NCBI RefSeq assembly: GCF_000381265.1
Contig: NZ_KB906260.1
Location: forward strand, 1-64,000
Direction of reading: 5' to 3'
Origin: Curvibacter lanceolatus ATCC 14669
GTDB taxonomy: Bacteria; Pseudomonadota; Gammaproteobacteria; Burkholderiales; Burkholderiaceae_C
Length of the DNA: 64,000 nucleotides
This document shows, one piece after another, positions 28,305-36,120 of this stretch (positions within the stretch are counted from its first letter, which is position 1; each line of letters opens with the position of its first letter). The notes under the pieces were generated by a model that made no database searches, was not told where the DNA came from, and saw only the letters and a list, made by a program, of their open reading frames with translations. The position numbers and the translations under genes were made by a program.

Positions 28305-28729
28305 GCGCTATGGTAACGCCGAAGACCGGGCTTTGGACCCAGCCCTGGTTACAGAATGGGTACGAACCCTGTGGCCACCCCGGTAGGTTCAAAATCCAGC
28401 TGCCGCCCCGCCGGGCAGTCTGCCAATCCTGCAGCTGTTTGACCACAGTCAAATTTCTACGCTAGCGCTTGCGCGCGGTGGAATCAAGCTTCTGAAACAA
28501 TTCAGACATGCTCTTACCGCTGCCCTCCCCTCCCTCGCTGCAGGCCCTGCCGCGGCCTGCAGGGGCTCAGCGCCCCCGGGCACTACGTAGCATCCACACG
28601 CCTGCCCTGGCGGGCCTGGGTGACACTTTGCTGGGCGCTTACGCGCCCACAAAAACTAATTCAAGCCAACTCATCATCTTATGAGCGCCACTTGGCGCCT
28701 TGGTGAATCCATCTGAGGAGAAAGACAGC
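28305..28729. other. Long edd/uspA intergenic region
   Basis: About 425 bp without a gene. Visible elements are an FNR/Anr-type dyad (28438-28453), a 9-bp-stem hairpin at 28538-28562 (CTGCAGGCC/GGCCTGCAG, 7-base loop), a 7-bp-stem hairpin at 28632-28649 (TGGGCGC/GCGCCCA) and a 5-bp stem at 28685-28698. The hairpins lack T-runs and may be leader structures of the uspA message. The uspA ribosome site GAGGAG lies at 28715-28720. Confidence 0.5.
28438..28453. promoter_or_regulatory. FNR/Anr-like dyad upstream of uspA
   Basis: TTTGAC-CACA-GTCAAA is a perfect 6-bp inverted repeat with a 4-base spacer, the geometry of FNR/Anr boxes (consensus TTGAT-N4-ATCAA; the half-site here has C for T). Universal stress genes are often FNR/Anr targets. 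It is 277 bases from the uspA ATG, and I could not place a matching -10. Confidence 0.45.
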
Positions 28730-29173
28730 ATGTACAAACACCTTTTCGTCCCCGTCGACGGCTCTGAATTGTCCCACCGTGCCATGGATGGCAGCATCGA
28801 TCTCGCTCTGCAGCTCGGCGCCAAAATCACCGGCTTCGTGGTCGAACCCGACATGCCGCTGTCAACCATCAGCAGTGATGCCACCGTGGCCACCGCCCGG
28901 ATGAAAGAGCACGAAGACCGCAACCAGAGCCATGCCAATGCCCTGTTGACGCAGTTCGAAGAACGCGCCCAAGCCGCTGGCGTGACCTTTGCCGGCCTGA
29001 CCGTGACCGCCTATGCCGTGGACCACGCCATCATCGAAGAAGCTGAGAGGGCCGGCTGCGACATGATTGTCATGGTCACCCACGGCCGTGGCCCGCTGGG
29101 CGAATTTGTCTTTGGCTCGCACACCAAGAAGATCATCGCCCGCAGCAAGCTGCCGGTGCTGGTGCTGCACTGA
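28730..29173 (+). CDS. Universal stress protein, UspA family
   Basis: A 147-residue single-domain Usp. It starts MYKHLFVPVDGSELSHRAM, the usual first strand and loop, and ends with MVTHGRGPLGEFVFGSHTKK and SKLPVLVL. The ATP-binding pattern G-2x-G-9x-G(S/T) is nearly complete: HG plus nine residues plus GS is present, but the first Gly is replaced by Val (VTHG). It may therefore bind nucleotide weakly or belong to the many Usp variants with THG. Start choice is fixed by GAGGAG ten bases upstream. It has a clear terminator. Confidence 0.93.
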   Translation: MYKHLFVPVDGSELSHRAMDGSIDLALQLGAKITGFVVEPDMPLSTISSDATVATARMKEHEDRNQSHANALLTQFEERAQAAGVTFAGLTVTAYAVDHAIIEEAERAGCDMIVMVTHGRGPLGEFVFGSHTKKIIARSKLPVLVLH

Positions 29174-29241
29174 TTTCACGCCGGGGTGGCGGGGCGCGGC
29201 CCCCACCGTGCCCCAGTCTGAGGCCCCACCGGTCCGGGCAG

Positions 29242-29252
29242 TGCACCATTTT
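29242..29252 (+). promoter_or_regulatory. Possible NtrC half-site
   Basis: TGCACCATTTT matches the left half and spacer of the NtrC palindrome (TGCACC-N5-GGTGCA); the right half is not conserved. It lies about 140-160 bp upstream of the sigma-54 promoter, a normal distance for an enhancer site. Confidence 0.35.
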
Positions 29253-29254
29253 CC

Positions 29255-29276
29255 AACCTGCCTGAAGCCGCAGGTT
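29255..29276 (+). other. Inverted repeat downstream of uspA
   Basis: AACCTGC at 29255-29261 and GCAGGTT at 29270-29276 form a perfect 7-bp stem with an 8-base loop. No T-run follows. It may be a 3' mRNA structure of uspA. Confidence 0.4.
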
Positions 29277-29290
29277 CGGCCCGAACCCAG

Positions 29291-29316
29291 GCCCCGTCAC
29301 GGGGCCTTTTCTGTTT
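29291..29316 (+). terminator. Rho-independent terminator of uspA
   Basis: A 7-bp GC stem (GGCCCCG/CGGGGCC, 29291-29297 with 29301-29307, 3-base loop) is followed by TTTTCTGTTTTTT. It separates uspA from the atzF cluster. Confidence 0.85.
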
Positions 29317-29382
29317 TTTCCCCTCTGTAGGCCTGCTGCTGAGCGTTGGCTCGGTGCCCTCTCGCCGCTGGGCCCGGCAGGG

Positions 29383-29399
29383 TTGGCACAGCGTTTGCA
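29383..29399 (+). promoter_or_regulatory. Sigma-54 (RpoN) promoter of the biuret/triuret cluster
   Basis: TTGGCAC-AGCGT-TTGCA matches the -24/-12 consensus YTGGCAC-N5-TTGCW. The invariant GG (29385-29386) and GC (29397-29398) are exactly 10 bases apart. Transcription would begin near 29410, 23 bases before the atzF ATG. Such promoters need an activator such as NtrC, implying control by nitrogen limitation. Confidence 0.85.
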
Positions 29400-29432
29400 T
29401 TCCTTCTTGTATCCAAGCTTGAATGCATTGAC

Positions 29433-31154
29433 ATGGTGCACCATCCAACCTCAACGCCGACCACCGCGCCGCTGGCTCATACCGACACGGAGCCAGCTTG
29501 GCTTCATCGGCTGCACACCCCCCTGCAAACCAGCGCCGAAGGCGCATTGGCGGGATGGACGTTTGCGGTGAAAGACAACATCGACGTGGCGGGCCTGCCC
29601 ACCACGGCGGCCTGCCCCGCCTTCAGTCTGACCGCAACGTCGCACGCCACCGTGGTGCAACGCCTGCTGGCAGCCGGCGCCAGCCTGCGCGGCAAAACCA
29701 ACATGGACCAGTTTGCCTGCGGCCTGAACGGCACCCGTTCGCCCTACGGGCCGGTGCCGAATGCCTTCGACCCGCGCCTGGTCAGCGGGGGTTCCAGCTC
29801 GGGCTCGGCCTGGGTGGTGGCCACCGGCCAGGTGGACTTCGCCCTGGGCACCGACACCGCGGGCTCGGGCCGGGTGCCGGCCGGGCTGAACAACATCGTG
29901 GGCCTGAAACCTTCCAAGGGCCTGATCAGCACCCACGGCGTGCTGCCTGCGGCCCAAAGCGTGGACTGCGTGTCCATCTTTGCCCGCACGGTCGATGTGG
30001 CGGTGCAGGTGCTGCACACACTGGCCGCCCACGACCCGGCCGACCCCTACTCACGCGCCCTGCCCCTGCTCGACCAGCCCTTGCCCGCCGCCTTTGTGTT
30101 CGGCGTGCCCGACCGGCTGGAGTTCTTCGGCGACGAGCTGGCCCGCGCCGCCTTTGACGAGGCCCAGGCCCGCCTGCGCTCACTGGGTGGCACCCCGCGC
30201 ACGATCGACTACGCGCCGCTGGCCGAAGCCGCTGCCCTGCTCTACGAAAGCGCCCTGGTGGCCGAACGCTATGCCGCCGTGCGCGACTTCTTCGATGCCC
30301 ACGAAGCGGAGGTCATCGAGCCCGTGCGCAGCATCCTCGGGGCCGGCCGCCGCTACAGCGCGGCCGATCTGGTGCAGGCCCAGCTCCGCCTGAAGGCTTG
30401 CGCCCAGCGCGTGGTCGACCTGTGGCAGCAGATCGATGTGTTGCTGGTGCCCACCGCGCCCACCCACTACAGCATCGAAGCCATGCTGGCCGACCCGGTG
30501 ACGCTGAACCGCAACCTGGGCCAGTACACCAACTTCGTCAACCTGCTCGACTACGCGGCCCTCTCGGTGCCCAGCAGCCTGCGCCCTGACGGCCTGCCCT
30601 TCGGCATCACCCTGATCGGCCCTTGCGGCAGCGATCTGCAACTGGCCGAGCTGGGCCAGCGCTACCACCAGGCCAGCGGCCTGCCGCTGGGCGCCACCGG
30701 CCAGGCGCTGCCAGCGCCCCAGCCTGTGCAAGGCCTGCGCGCCAGCACCGCCCCGGCCAGCCTCAAGCTGGCGGTGGTCGGCGCCCACCTGTCGGGCATG
30801 CCGCTCAACCACCAGCTCACCGAGCGCGGCGCCACCCTGCTCGAAGCCACCACCACCTCGGCCCACTACCGGCTGTTTGCGCTGCCGGGCACCACACCGC
30901 CCAAACCCGGCCTGCAACGCCGCCCCGGCCAGGGCGCGCCCATCGCCGTCGAGGTGTGGCAGGTGCCCATGGAACAGGTCGGCAGCTTTCTGGCCGGGGT
31001 GCCCGCGCCACTGGGCCTGGGCAGCCTCGAATTGATCGACGGCCGATGGGTGCATGGCTTCATCTGCGAAGGCCACGCTCTGGAGGGCGCCACCGACATC
31101 ACCGCCCGCGGTGGCTGGCGAGCCTATGTGGCCTATACCAGCGCGAACCGCTGA
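29433..31154 (+). CDS. atzF: Allophanate hydrolase
   Basis: A 573-residue amidase-signature enzyme that hydrolyses allophanate and so finishes urea-type degradation to CO2 and ammonia. The N-terminal amidase domain has the full Ser-cisSer-Lys triad: Lys47 (FAVKDNID), cis-Ser121 in GGSSSGSA, nucleophile Ser145 in GTDTAGSGRVPA. The Gly/Arg after Ser145 is typical of allophanate hydrolases. The C-terminal domain (from about 440, KLAVVGAHLSGMPLN to WRAYVAYTSA) is the second AtzF domain. No urea carboxylase is fused or adjacent, so allophanate must come from biuret-type substrates. First gene of the cluster. Confidence 0.93.
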   Translation: MVHHPTSTPTTAPLAHTDTEPAWLHRLHTPLQTSAEGALAGWTFAVKDNIDVAGLPTTAACPAFSLTATSHATVVQRLLAAGASLRGKTNMDQFACGLNGTRSPYGPVPNAFDPRLVSGGSSSGSAWVVATGQVDFALGTDTAGSGRVPAGLNNIVGLKPSKGLISTHGVLPAAQSVDCVSIFARTVDVAVQVLHTLAAHDPADPYSRALPLLDQPLPAAFVFGVPDRLEFFGDELARAAFDEAQARLRSLGGTPRTIDYAPLAEAAALLYESALVAERYAAVRDFFDAHEAEVIEPVRSILGAGRRYSAADLVQAQLRLKACAQRVVDLWQQIDVLLVPTAPTHYSIEAMLADPVTLNRNLGQYTNFVNLLDYAALSVPSSLRPDGLPFGITLIGPCGSDLQLAELGQRYHQASGLPLGATGQALPAPQPVQGLRASTAPASLKLAVVGAHLSGMPLNHQLTERGATLLEATTTSAHYRLFALPGTTPPKPGLQRRPGQGAPIAVEVWQVPMEQVGSFLAGVPAPLGLGSLELIDGRWVHGFICEGHALEGATDITARGGWRAYVAYTSANR

Positions 31155-31246
31155 CGCCCCCCTGCCCCCGACACCCCATCACCCCCCATCACCCCCCATC
31201 ACCCACACCCATCACCCACACCCGTCCCCCGACCAGGAGCCCGCCC
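31155..31246 (+). repeat. Short tandem C-rich repeats between atzF and the binding-protein gene
   Basis: About three copies of a 10-bp unit (ACCCCCCATC, 31171-31200) are followed by two copies of ATCACCCACACCC (31199 to about 31224). The repeats lie 20-75 bp before the next ATG; the ribosome site GGAG is at 31236-31239. They could expand or contract by slippage and change spacing or mRNA structure. Confidence 0.6.
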
Positions 31247-32245
31247 ATGAGCCCAGCCCCCCGTTCCCTCCACCAACCGACCCGGCGCCACCTGCTGCAA
31301 GCCGGCAGCACCCTGGCCCTGGCGGCACCCGCCGTGCTGCGCGCCCAGAGCGGCCCCAAGATCCGCATCGGCTACTGGCCCATCGCCGCCGGCCTGCCCT
31401 TTTATGCGGCGGTGGAGATGGGTTTCTTCAAGGAGGCCGGCCTCAACGTCGAGGTGCAGCGCCACGCCGGCGCACAGCAGATCATGGAAGCGATGCTGTC
31501 GGACCGCTGCGACGGCAGCGCCAACGGCACCGGCTCGGCCAACATCGCCATCGGCGAGCTGGCGGCCCCGGGCACCTTCAAGATCTTCTGCTCCAACCCC
31601 AGCAACGCCAAGTACGTGCTCGATGAGGTGCTGGTGCCCAGCGCCAGCCCGGCCAAGGTGATGGCCGACCTCAAGGGCAAGCGCATCGCCTCGGGCCCCG
31701 GCATCCAGAACGTGACCCTGGCCAAGACCGTGCTGGAGCGCGGCGGCGCCACCGGCGCCACGGTCATCGAGCTGCCCATCGGCCAGCACGTGGCCGCCCT
31801 GGCCGCCGGTCAGGTCGATGGCTGCTACACCCTGGAACCCACCGGCACCATCGGGCGCCTGAACAGCAGCACCCGGGTGCTCGAGGCCGGCGTGATCTCC
31901 CGCTACGTGCTGGGCGACCCCATGGCGCCGTGGTTCGGCGGCTCGGCCTCGCTGACCTCGGCCTTCATCAAGAAGTACCCGGCCGAGGCCCAGAAGTTCA
32001 TCGCTGCCTATGCCAAGGGCGTGGCCCATGTGCGCAGCAAGCCGGCCGACGCGCGTCAGTACCTCAAGGGCTACACCGCCATCGAAGGCCCCCTGACCGG
32101 CGAGGTGCCCCTGGCGGCCTACACCCTCTACAACGAATTCACGGCGGCCGACATCGCGCACTTCCAGAAGTTCTTCGACCTGTTCTCGGACAAGGGCATC
32201 TTCGCCTCGCGTCTGGTGGTCGACAGCATGCTCTACAAGGCTTGA
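31247..32245 (+). CDS. NMT1/TauA-type ABC transporter substrate-binding protein
   Basis: A 332-residue periplasmic binding protein of the SsuA/TauA/NMT1 class. It carries a Tat-like signal (RRHLLQAGSTLALAAPAVLRA), then KIRIGYWPIAAGLPFYAAVE, FFKEAGLNVEV, DGSANGTGSANIAIGE and LKGKRIASGPGIQNVTLAK, all usual for this fold. It is followed five bases later by a matching permease and ATPase. Its place inside the AtzF/G/E/H cluster suggests it binds a small ureide such as biuret, triuret or a related amide; the ligand is inferred. Confidence 0.88.
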   Translation: MSPAPRSLHQPTRRHLLQAGSTLALAAPAVLRAQSGPKIRIGYWPIAAGLPFYAAVEMGFFKEAGLNVEVQRHAGAQQIMEAMLSDRCDGSANGTGSANIAIGELAAPGTFKIFCSNPSNAKYVLDEVLVPSASPAKVMADLKGKRIASGPGIQNVTLAKTVLERGGATGATVIELPIGQHVAALAAGQVDGCYTLEPTGTIGRLNSSTRVLEAGVISRYVLGDPMAPWFGGSASLTSAFIKKYPAEAQKFIAAYAKGVAHVRSKPADARQYLKGYTAIEGPLTGEVPLAAYTLYNEFTAADIAHFQKFFDLFSDKGIFASRLVVDSMLYKA

Positions 32246-32250
32246 GCGCC

Positions 32251-33126
32251 ATGGGCACCGCCACCCCAACACCGGCTGCGATGACGGCCACTACACCGGC
32301 CACGACGCCGCCCGCCACCCGCCCCTGGCAGGCGCCCTCGGCCCAGGCGCCGCAAGCCCCACGCCGCTTCGCCTCCTCGGCCTCGGCCGCCCTGCCCTTT
32401 GCCGGCCCCTTGCTGCTCTTCATCGTGTGGGATCTGGTGGTGCGCGTGGGCTGGGTCAAGCCCATCCTGCTGCCGGCGCCGGCCGACACCCTGGCCACCT
32501 TGATCACCGGGCTGGCCGGGGGCGCCCTGCTGGGCGATTTTCTGACCACCGTGTGGCGCACCGTGCAGGCCTTTGTGATCGCCGCCGTGCTCGGGGTGCC
32601 CCTGGGCGTGCTGTTGGGCAGCCAGGAGCGTGCCTACCGCAGCGTCGAGTTCCTGATCGACTTCTTCCGCTCCACGCCCTCGTCGGCCCTGATCCCGCTG
32701 TTCCTGATGATCTTCGGGGTGTCCGACGTCAACAAGATCGCCATCGCGGCCTTCGGCGCCTGGCTGATCGTGGTCTTCAACAGCGCCTACGGGGTGATCA
32801 ACGCACGCAAGCAGCGCGTGATGGCGGCCCAGGTCATGGGGGCCAGCCGCTGGCAGACCTTTCGCGACGTGCTGATCTGGGAAAGCCTGCAGCCCAGCTT
32901 TGTCGGCCTGCGCTCGGCCGTGTCCATGGCCCTGGTGATCGTCATCGTGGCCGAGATGTTCATCGGTGCCGACAGTGGCCTGGGCCACCGCATCATCAAT
33001 TCACAGCAGGTGATGAACGTGCGTGACATGTACGCCTCCATCCTGGCCGCAGGTGCCCTCGGCTATGTGCTCAACATCAGCTTCTTGCTGGCCGAACGCC
33101 GCATCGTCCACTGGAGCGGGAGATAA
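32251..33126 (+). CDS. SsuC-type ABC transporter permease
   Basis: A 291-residue inner-membrane permease. After an N-terminal Thr/Pro/Ala-rich cytosolic stretch (about 45 residues, longer than usual) come about six helices starting FAGPLLLFIVWDLVV. The EAA loop that docks the ATPase is in MGASRWQTFRDVLIWESLQPSFVGL. It is co-transcribed with the binding protein (5 bp before) and the ATPase (3 bp after) and forms one importer with them. Confidence 0.9.
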   Translation: MGTATPTPAAMTATTPATTPPATRPWQAPSAQAPQAPRRFASSASAALPFAGPLLLFIVWDLVVRVGWVKPILLPAPADTLATLITGLAGGALLGDFLTTVWRTVQAFVIAAVLGVPLGVLLGSQERAYRSVEFLIDFFRSTPSSALIPLFLMIFGVSDVNKIAIAAFGAWLIVVFNSAYGVINARKQRVMAAQVMGASRWQTFRDVLIWESLQPSFVGLRSAVSMALVIVIVAEMFIGADSGLGHRIINSQQVMNVRDMYASILAAGALGYVLNISFLLAERRIVHWSGR

Positions 33127-33129
33127 ACC

Positions 33130-33951
33130 ATGAGTGTGGTCGCCAACGCCCCTGTCTTCGCCGACCTGCCCACGCCGGCCTTTCGCCCAGGCCCGGCCGG
33201 AACCCACATCACCATCCGCGGCCTGACCAAGTACTTTGCCGGCTGGCCGCTGTACGAGAACTTCGACCTCGACATTCCCAAAGGCAAGATCGTCTCGGTG
33301 TTCGGGCCCAACGGCTGCGGCAAGAGCACCCTGATCAACATGATCGCCGGCCTGGTGCCCATCGATTCGGGCGAGGTGCTGTTCGACGGCAAGTCGCTCA
33401 AGGACACCCAGATCGGCTACGTGTTCCAGAACTACCGCGAGGCGCTGTTCCCCTGGATGCGCACCCTGGACAACATCGCCTACCCGCTCAAGCTGCAGGG
33501 CTGCAGCAAGGCCGAGGTGGACCGGCGCATGGAAGAGCTGGTGGCCTCGTTCGACGTCAAGTTCGACCTGCGCCGCTACCCCTACGAGCTGTCGGGCGGC
33601 CAGCAGCAAACCGCCTCCATCATGCGGGCGCTGGCGCCACGGCCCGAGGTGCTGTTCCTGGACGAGCCCTTCTCGGCGCTCGACTTCGAGATGACGCTGT
33701 TCATCCGCGAAAAGCTGCAGGAGGTGTTCATGCAGACCGGCACCACCATGCTGCTGGTCTCGCACGACCTCGAAGAAGCCGTCTACCTGGCCGACGAGGT
33801 GCTGCTGCTGACCAAGCGCCCCACCCGGGTGGCCGAGATCCTGCGCTACGACGCACCGCGCCCGCGCACCGTCGACACCCTCAGCGAGCCCGATTTCGTG
33901 AGCACGCGCCGGCGCAGCCTGGAGATCTTCCAACGCGAGGTGCGCCGATGA
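33130..33951 (+). CDS. SsuB-type ABC transporter ATPase
   Basis: A 273-residue ATPase. Walker A is GPNGCGKST, the Q loop YVFQNYREALFPWM, the signature LSGGQQQTASIMRAL, Walker B VLFLDEPFSALD and the switch His LVSHDLEEA. The Arg-Val that normally follows LSGGQQQ is Thr-Ala here. A roughly 25-residue N-terminal extension precedes the domain. It overlaps the next gene (atzG) by 4 bp, tying transport and catabolism together. Confidence 0.92.
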   Translation: MSVVANAPVFADLPTPAFRPGPAGTHITIRGLTKYFAGWPLYENFDLDIPKGKIVSVFGPNGCGKSTLINMIAGLVPIDSGEVLFDGKSLKDTQIGYVFQNYREALFPWMRTLDNIAYPLKLQGCSKAEVDRRMEELVASFDVKFDLRRYPYELSGGQQQTASIMRALAPRPEVLFLDEPFSALDFEMTLFIREKLQEVFMQTGTTMLLVSHDLEEAVYLADEVLLLTKRPTRVAEILRYDAPRPRTVDTLSEPDFVSTRRRSLEIFQREVRR

Positions 33952-34196
33952 GCCCGGACATCCCCCCCGAAGCCCTGGCCCGCTACGTGGAGGCCGCCGC
34001 CGACGCGCTGGGCCTGTCACTGACACCCGAGCAACGCCCCGGCGTGCTGGCCTTTTTCGGCATGGCGGCGCGCTTTGCCGCCGTGCTCGAAGCCACCGAG
34101 CTGCATCCGCACGATGAATCGGCCCTGCACTTCGAGCCCGTGGCCGTGCCACCGGCCCCACCCGCCGGGCCCACCGGAGGTGAACATGCCCTCTGA
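33948..34196 (+). CDS. atzG: AtzG-like small subunit (DUF4089)
   Basis: An 82-residue protein like AtzG, the small GatC-like partner that stabilises the AtzE amidase. The core is a helix pair (PEALARYVEAAADALGLSL, PGVLAFFGMAARFAAVLEA) followed by an extended FEPVAVPPAPP tail, as expected for a chain that wraps around the amidase. It overlaps the ATPase stop by 4 bp and the atzE start by 11 bp. Size and position directly before atzE make the call strong despite the low intrinsic information. Confidence 0.85.
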   Translation: MSPDIPPEALARYVEAAADALGLSLTPEQRPGVLAFFGMAARFAAVLEATELHPHDESALHFEPVAVPPAPPAGPTGGEHAL

Positions 34197-35622
34197 CGCC
34201 ACCCCCTGGCTGGGCCAGGACGCCAGCGCCATGGCCCAGGCCGTGCGCACCGGCCAGCTCAGCGCCAGCGCGCTGACCGAAGCCTGCCTGCAGCACATCG
34301 ACCAGAGCAACCCGCAGCTCAACGCCTTCACCGCGGTGCTGGTCGATCGGGCAAGGCAACGGGCGCGCCAGATGGATGCCGATCCGCTGCTGCGCCAGGG
34401 CCCGCTGGCCGGCGTGCCCTTTGCCGTGAAGAACCTGTTTGACATCGCCGGCCTGCCCACCCTGGCCGGCTCGCGCATCGAGCGCGACAGCCCACCCGCC
34501 AACGCGGACGCCCTGCTGGTGCGCCGGCTGGAGGCCGCAGGCGCGGTGCTGGTGGGCGCGCTCAACATGGACGAATACGCCTACGGCTTCACCACCGAGA
34601 ACAGCCACGAAGGCCCCTGCCGCAACCCGCACGACACGGCGCGCATCGCGGGCGGCTCGTCGGGCGGCTCGGGGGCCGCGGTGGCGGGTGGGCAGGTGCC
34701 GCTGAGCCTGGGCTCGGACACCAATGGCTCGATCCGCGTGCCGGCCTCGCTGTGCGGGGTGTTCGGCCTCAAGCCCACGTTCGGCCGCCTGCCGCGCACG
34801 GGCAGCTACCCCTTTGTGTCGAGCCTGGACCACCTGGGCCCGTTTGCCCGCTCGGTGCGCGACCTGGCCCTGGCCTACGACCTGATGCAGGGGCCTGAAG
34901 ACCCCCGGCTGGCCCACGACCCCGGCTGCGGCCAGCGCCCGGTGCAGGCCTGCAGCCCGTTGCTGACCCAAGGCCTGGCCGGCCTGCGCGTGGGCGTGCT
35001 CGGCGGCTGGTTCGAGGAGCAGGCCGGCGCCCCGGCCCAGCGCGCCGTGCAGCAGGTGGCCCAGGCCCTGGGCGCCACCACCCGCCACGAGCTGCCCCTG
35101 GTAGAGGCCGGGCGCGCGGCCGCCTTTGTCATCACCAATGCCGAGGCCGCCAGCGGCCACCTGAACGACCTGCGCCGCCGCGCCGACGACTTCGAGCCCC
35201 TGTCGCGTGACCGCTTTCTGGCCGGCGCGTTGATCCCGGCGGCCTGGGTGGCCCGCGCCCAGCGCGTGCGGCTGCGCTATGCCCAGGCCGTGGCGGCGGT
35301 GTTCCAGCAGGTGGACCTGCTGCTGGCCCCGGCCACCCCCTGTGCCGCCACACCGATCGGTGCCGAGACCCTGCAGCTCGGCGAGCGCCGACTGCCGCTG
35401 CGCCCCAGCATGGGCCTGCTCACCCAGCCCATTTCGTGCATCGGCCTGCCGGTGTGCAGCGTGCCGGTGTGGGGCTGCGACCCCGAGCTGCCCCACCTGC
35501 CCATCGGCGTGCAACTGATCGCCGCGCCCTGGCGCGAAGACCTGACCCTGCGCGCCGCCGCCGCGCTGGAGGCCCTGGGCCCGGCCCGGGCCCCGATCGC
35601 GCCGGATTTCCTGCCCCGATGA
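34186..35622 (+). CDS. atzE: AtzE-type amidase (1-carboxybiuret hydrolase catalytic subunit)
   Basis: A 478-residue amidase-signature enzyme. Lys82 (FAVKNLFD), cis-Ser158 in GGSSGGS and nucleophile Ser182 in [11 protein letters not shown] form the triad. With AtzG, the known homologue deaminates 1-carboxybiuret to 1,3-dicarboxyurea in the cyanuric acid route. Here no cyanuric acid hydrolase is present, so carboxybiuret would have to come from triuret. ATG 34186 follows a perfect GGAGG by five bases. It is distinct from AtzF: no C-terminal second domain and a longer GatA-like core. Confidence 0.87.
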   Translation: MPSDATPWLGQDASAMAQAVRTGQLSASALTEACLQHIDQSNPQLNAFTAVLVDRARQRARQMDADPLLRQGPLAGVPFAVKNLFDIAGLPTLAGSRIERDSPPANADALLVRRLEAAGAVLVGALNMDEYAYGFTTENSHEGPCRNPHDTARIAGGSSGGSGAAVAGGQVPLSLGSDTNGSIRVPASLCGVFGLKPTFGRLPRTGSYPFVSSLDHLGPFARSVRDLALAYDLMQGPEDPRLAHDPGCGQRPVQACSPLLTQGLAGLRVGVLGGWFEEQAGAPAQRAVQQVAQALGATTRHELPLVEAGRAAAFVITNAEAASGHLNDLRRRADDFEPLSRDRFLAGALIPAAWVARAQRVRLRYAQAVAAVFQQVDLLLAPATPCAATPIGAETLQLGERRLPLRPSMGLLTQPISCIGLPVCSVPVWGCDPELPHLPIGVQLIAAPWREDLTLRAAAALEALGPARAPIAPDFLPR

Positions 35623-36032
35623 GAGTGATTGCCATGCCCCACACCCCCTCCACCCTGCTGCCCATCAACCTGCCTGAAGTGCTCGCCGAGGTCCAGGCCG
35701 TCTTCGCCCGCTACGAAGACGCGCTGGTGCACAACCGCGTCGAGGTGCTCGACGAGCTGTTCTGGAACAGCCCGCACACCCTGCGCTATGGCGCCACCGA
35801 AAACCTGCTGGGCTACCAGGCCATCCAGGCCTTTCGCGCCGGCCGCTCGCCGCAAGGCCTGGCGCGCAGCCTGCACAACACCGTGATCACCACCTACGGG
35901 CCCGACTTTGCCACCGCCAACACCGAGTTCCGCCGCGCCGGCAGCACCCGCCTGGGGCGCCAAAGCCAGACCTGGATGCGCACGCCCGAGGGCTGGCGCG
36001 TGGTGGCCGCCCACGTGAGCCTGCTCGACTGA
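35619..36032 (+). CDS. atzH: AtzH-like protein (DUF3225, SnoaL/NTF2-like fold)
   Basis: A 137-residue NTF2-like protein of the DUF3225/HpxZ-AtzH type. Characteristic segments are [37 protein letters not shown] and [20 protein letters not shown]. These proteins accompany AtzE or HpxY amidases; their role is unclear but probably assists ureide amide hydrolysis. The ATG at 35619 overlaps the atzE stop (ATGA); an internal ATG at 35634 is an alternative giving MPHTPSTLL. Confidence 0.85.
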   Translation: MRVIAMPHTPSTLLPINLPEVLAEVQAVFARYEDALVHNRVEVLDELFWNSPHTLRYGATENLLGYQAIQAFRAGRSPQGLARSLHNTVITTYGPDFATANTEFRRAGSTRLGRQSQTWMRTPEGWRVVAAHVSLLD

Positions 36033-36120
36033 GCCCCTTTTTCTCTTGGGCAGCGTGGACCGGGGTTCCCGCTGTCAACCCTTGCAAGTGCCCCCGACCT
36101 GAACCCATGGAGCCCGAAAC
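36033..36120 (+). other. Gap between atzH and the BMP-type importer genes
   Basis: 88 bp. A search for a second sigma-54 promoter found none with correct GG-N10-GC spacing. A GGAG lies at 36109-36112, nine bases before the next ATG. No terminator is visible, so read-through from upstream is likely. Confidence 0.4.

Noticed and set aside
28346-28400. tRNA-like stretch with GGTTCAAAATCC
   Set aside because: The T-arm does not pair and no anticodon or D arm can be drawn.
33001-35514. An 837-codon open frame on the minus strand
   Set aside because: It lies opposite the ABC ATPase, atzG and atzE genes, which have full catalytic motifs; shadow frame.
36033-36120. Second sigma-54 promoter before the BMP binding protein
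   Set aside because: TTGCA occurs at 36083, but the position 10 bases upstream is CT, not GG.
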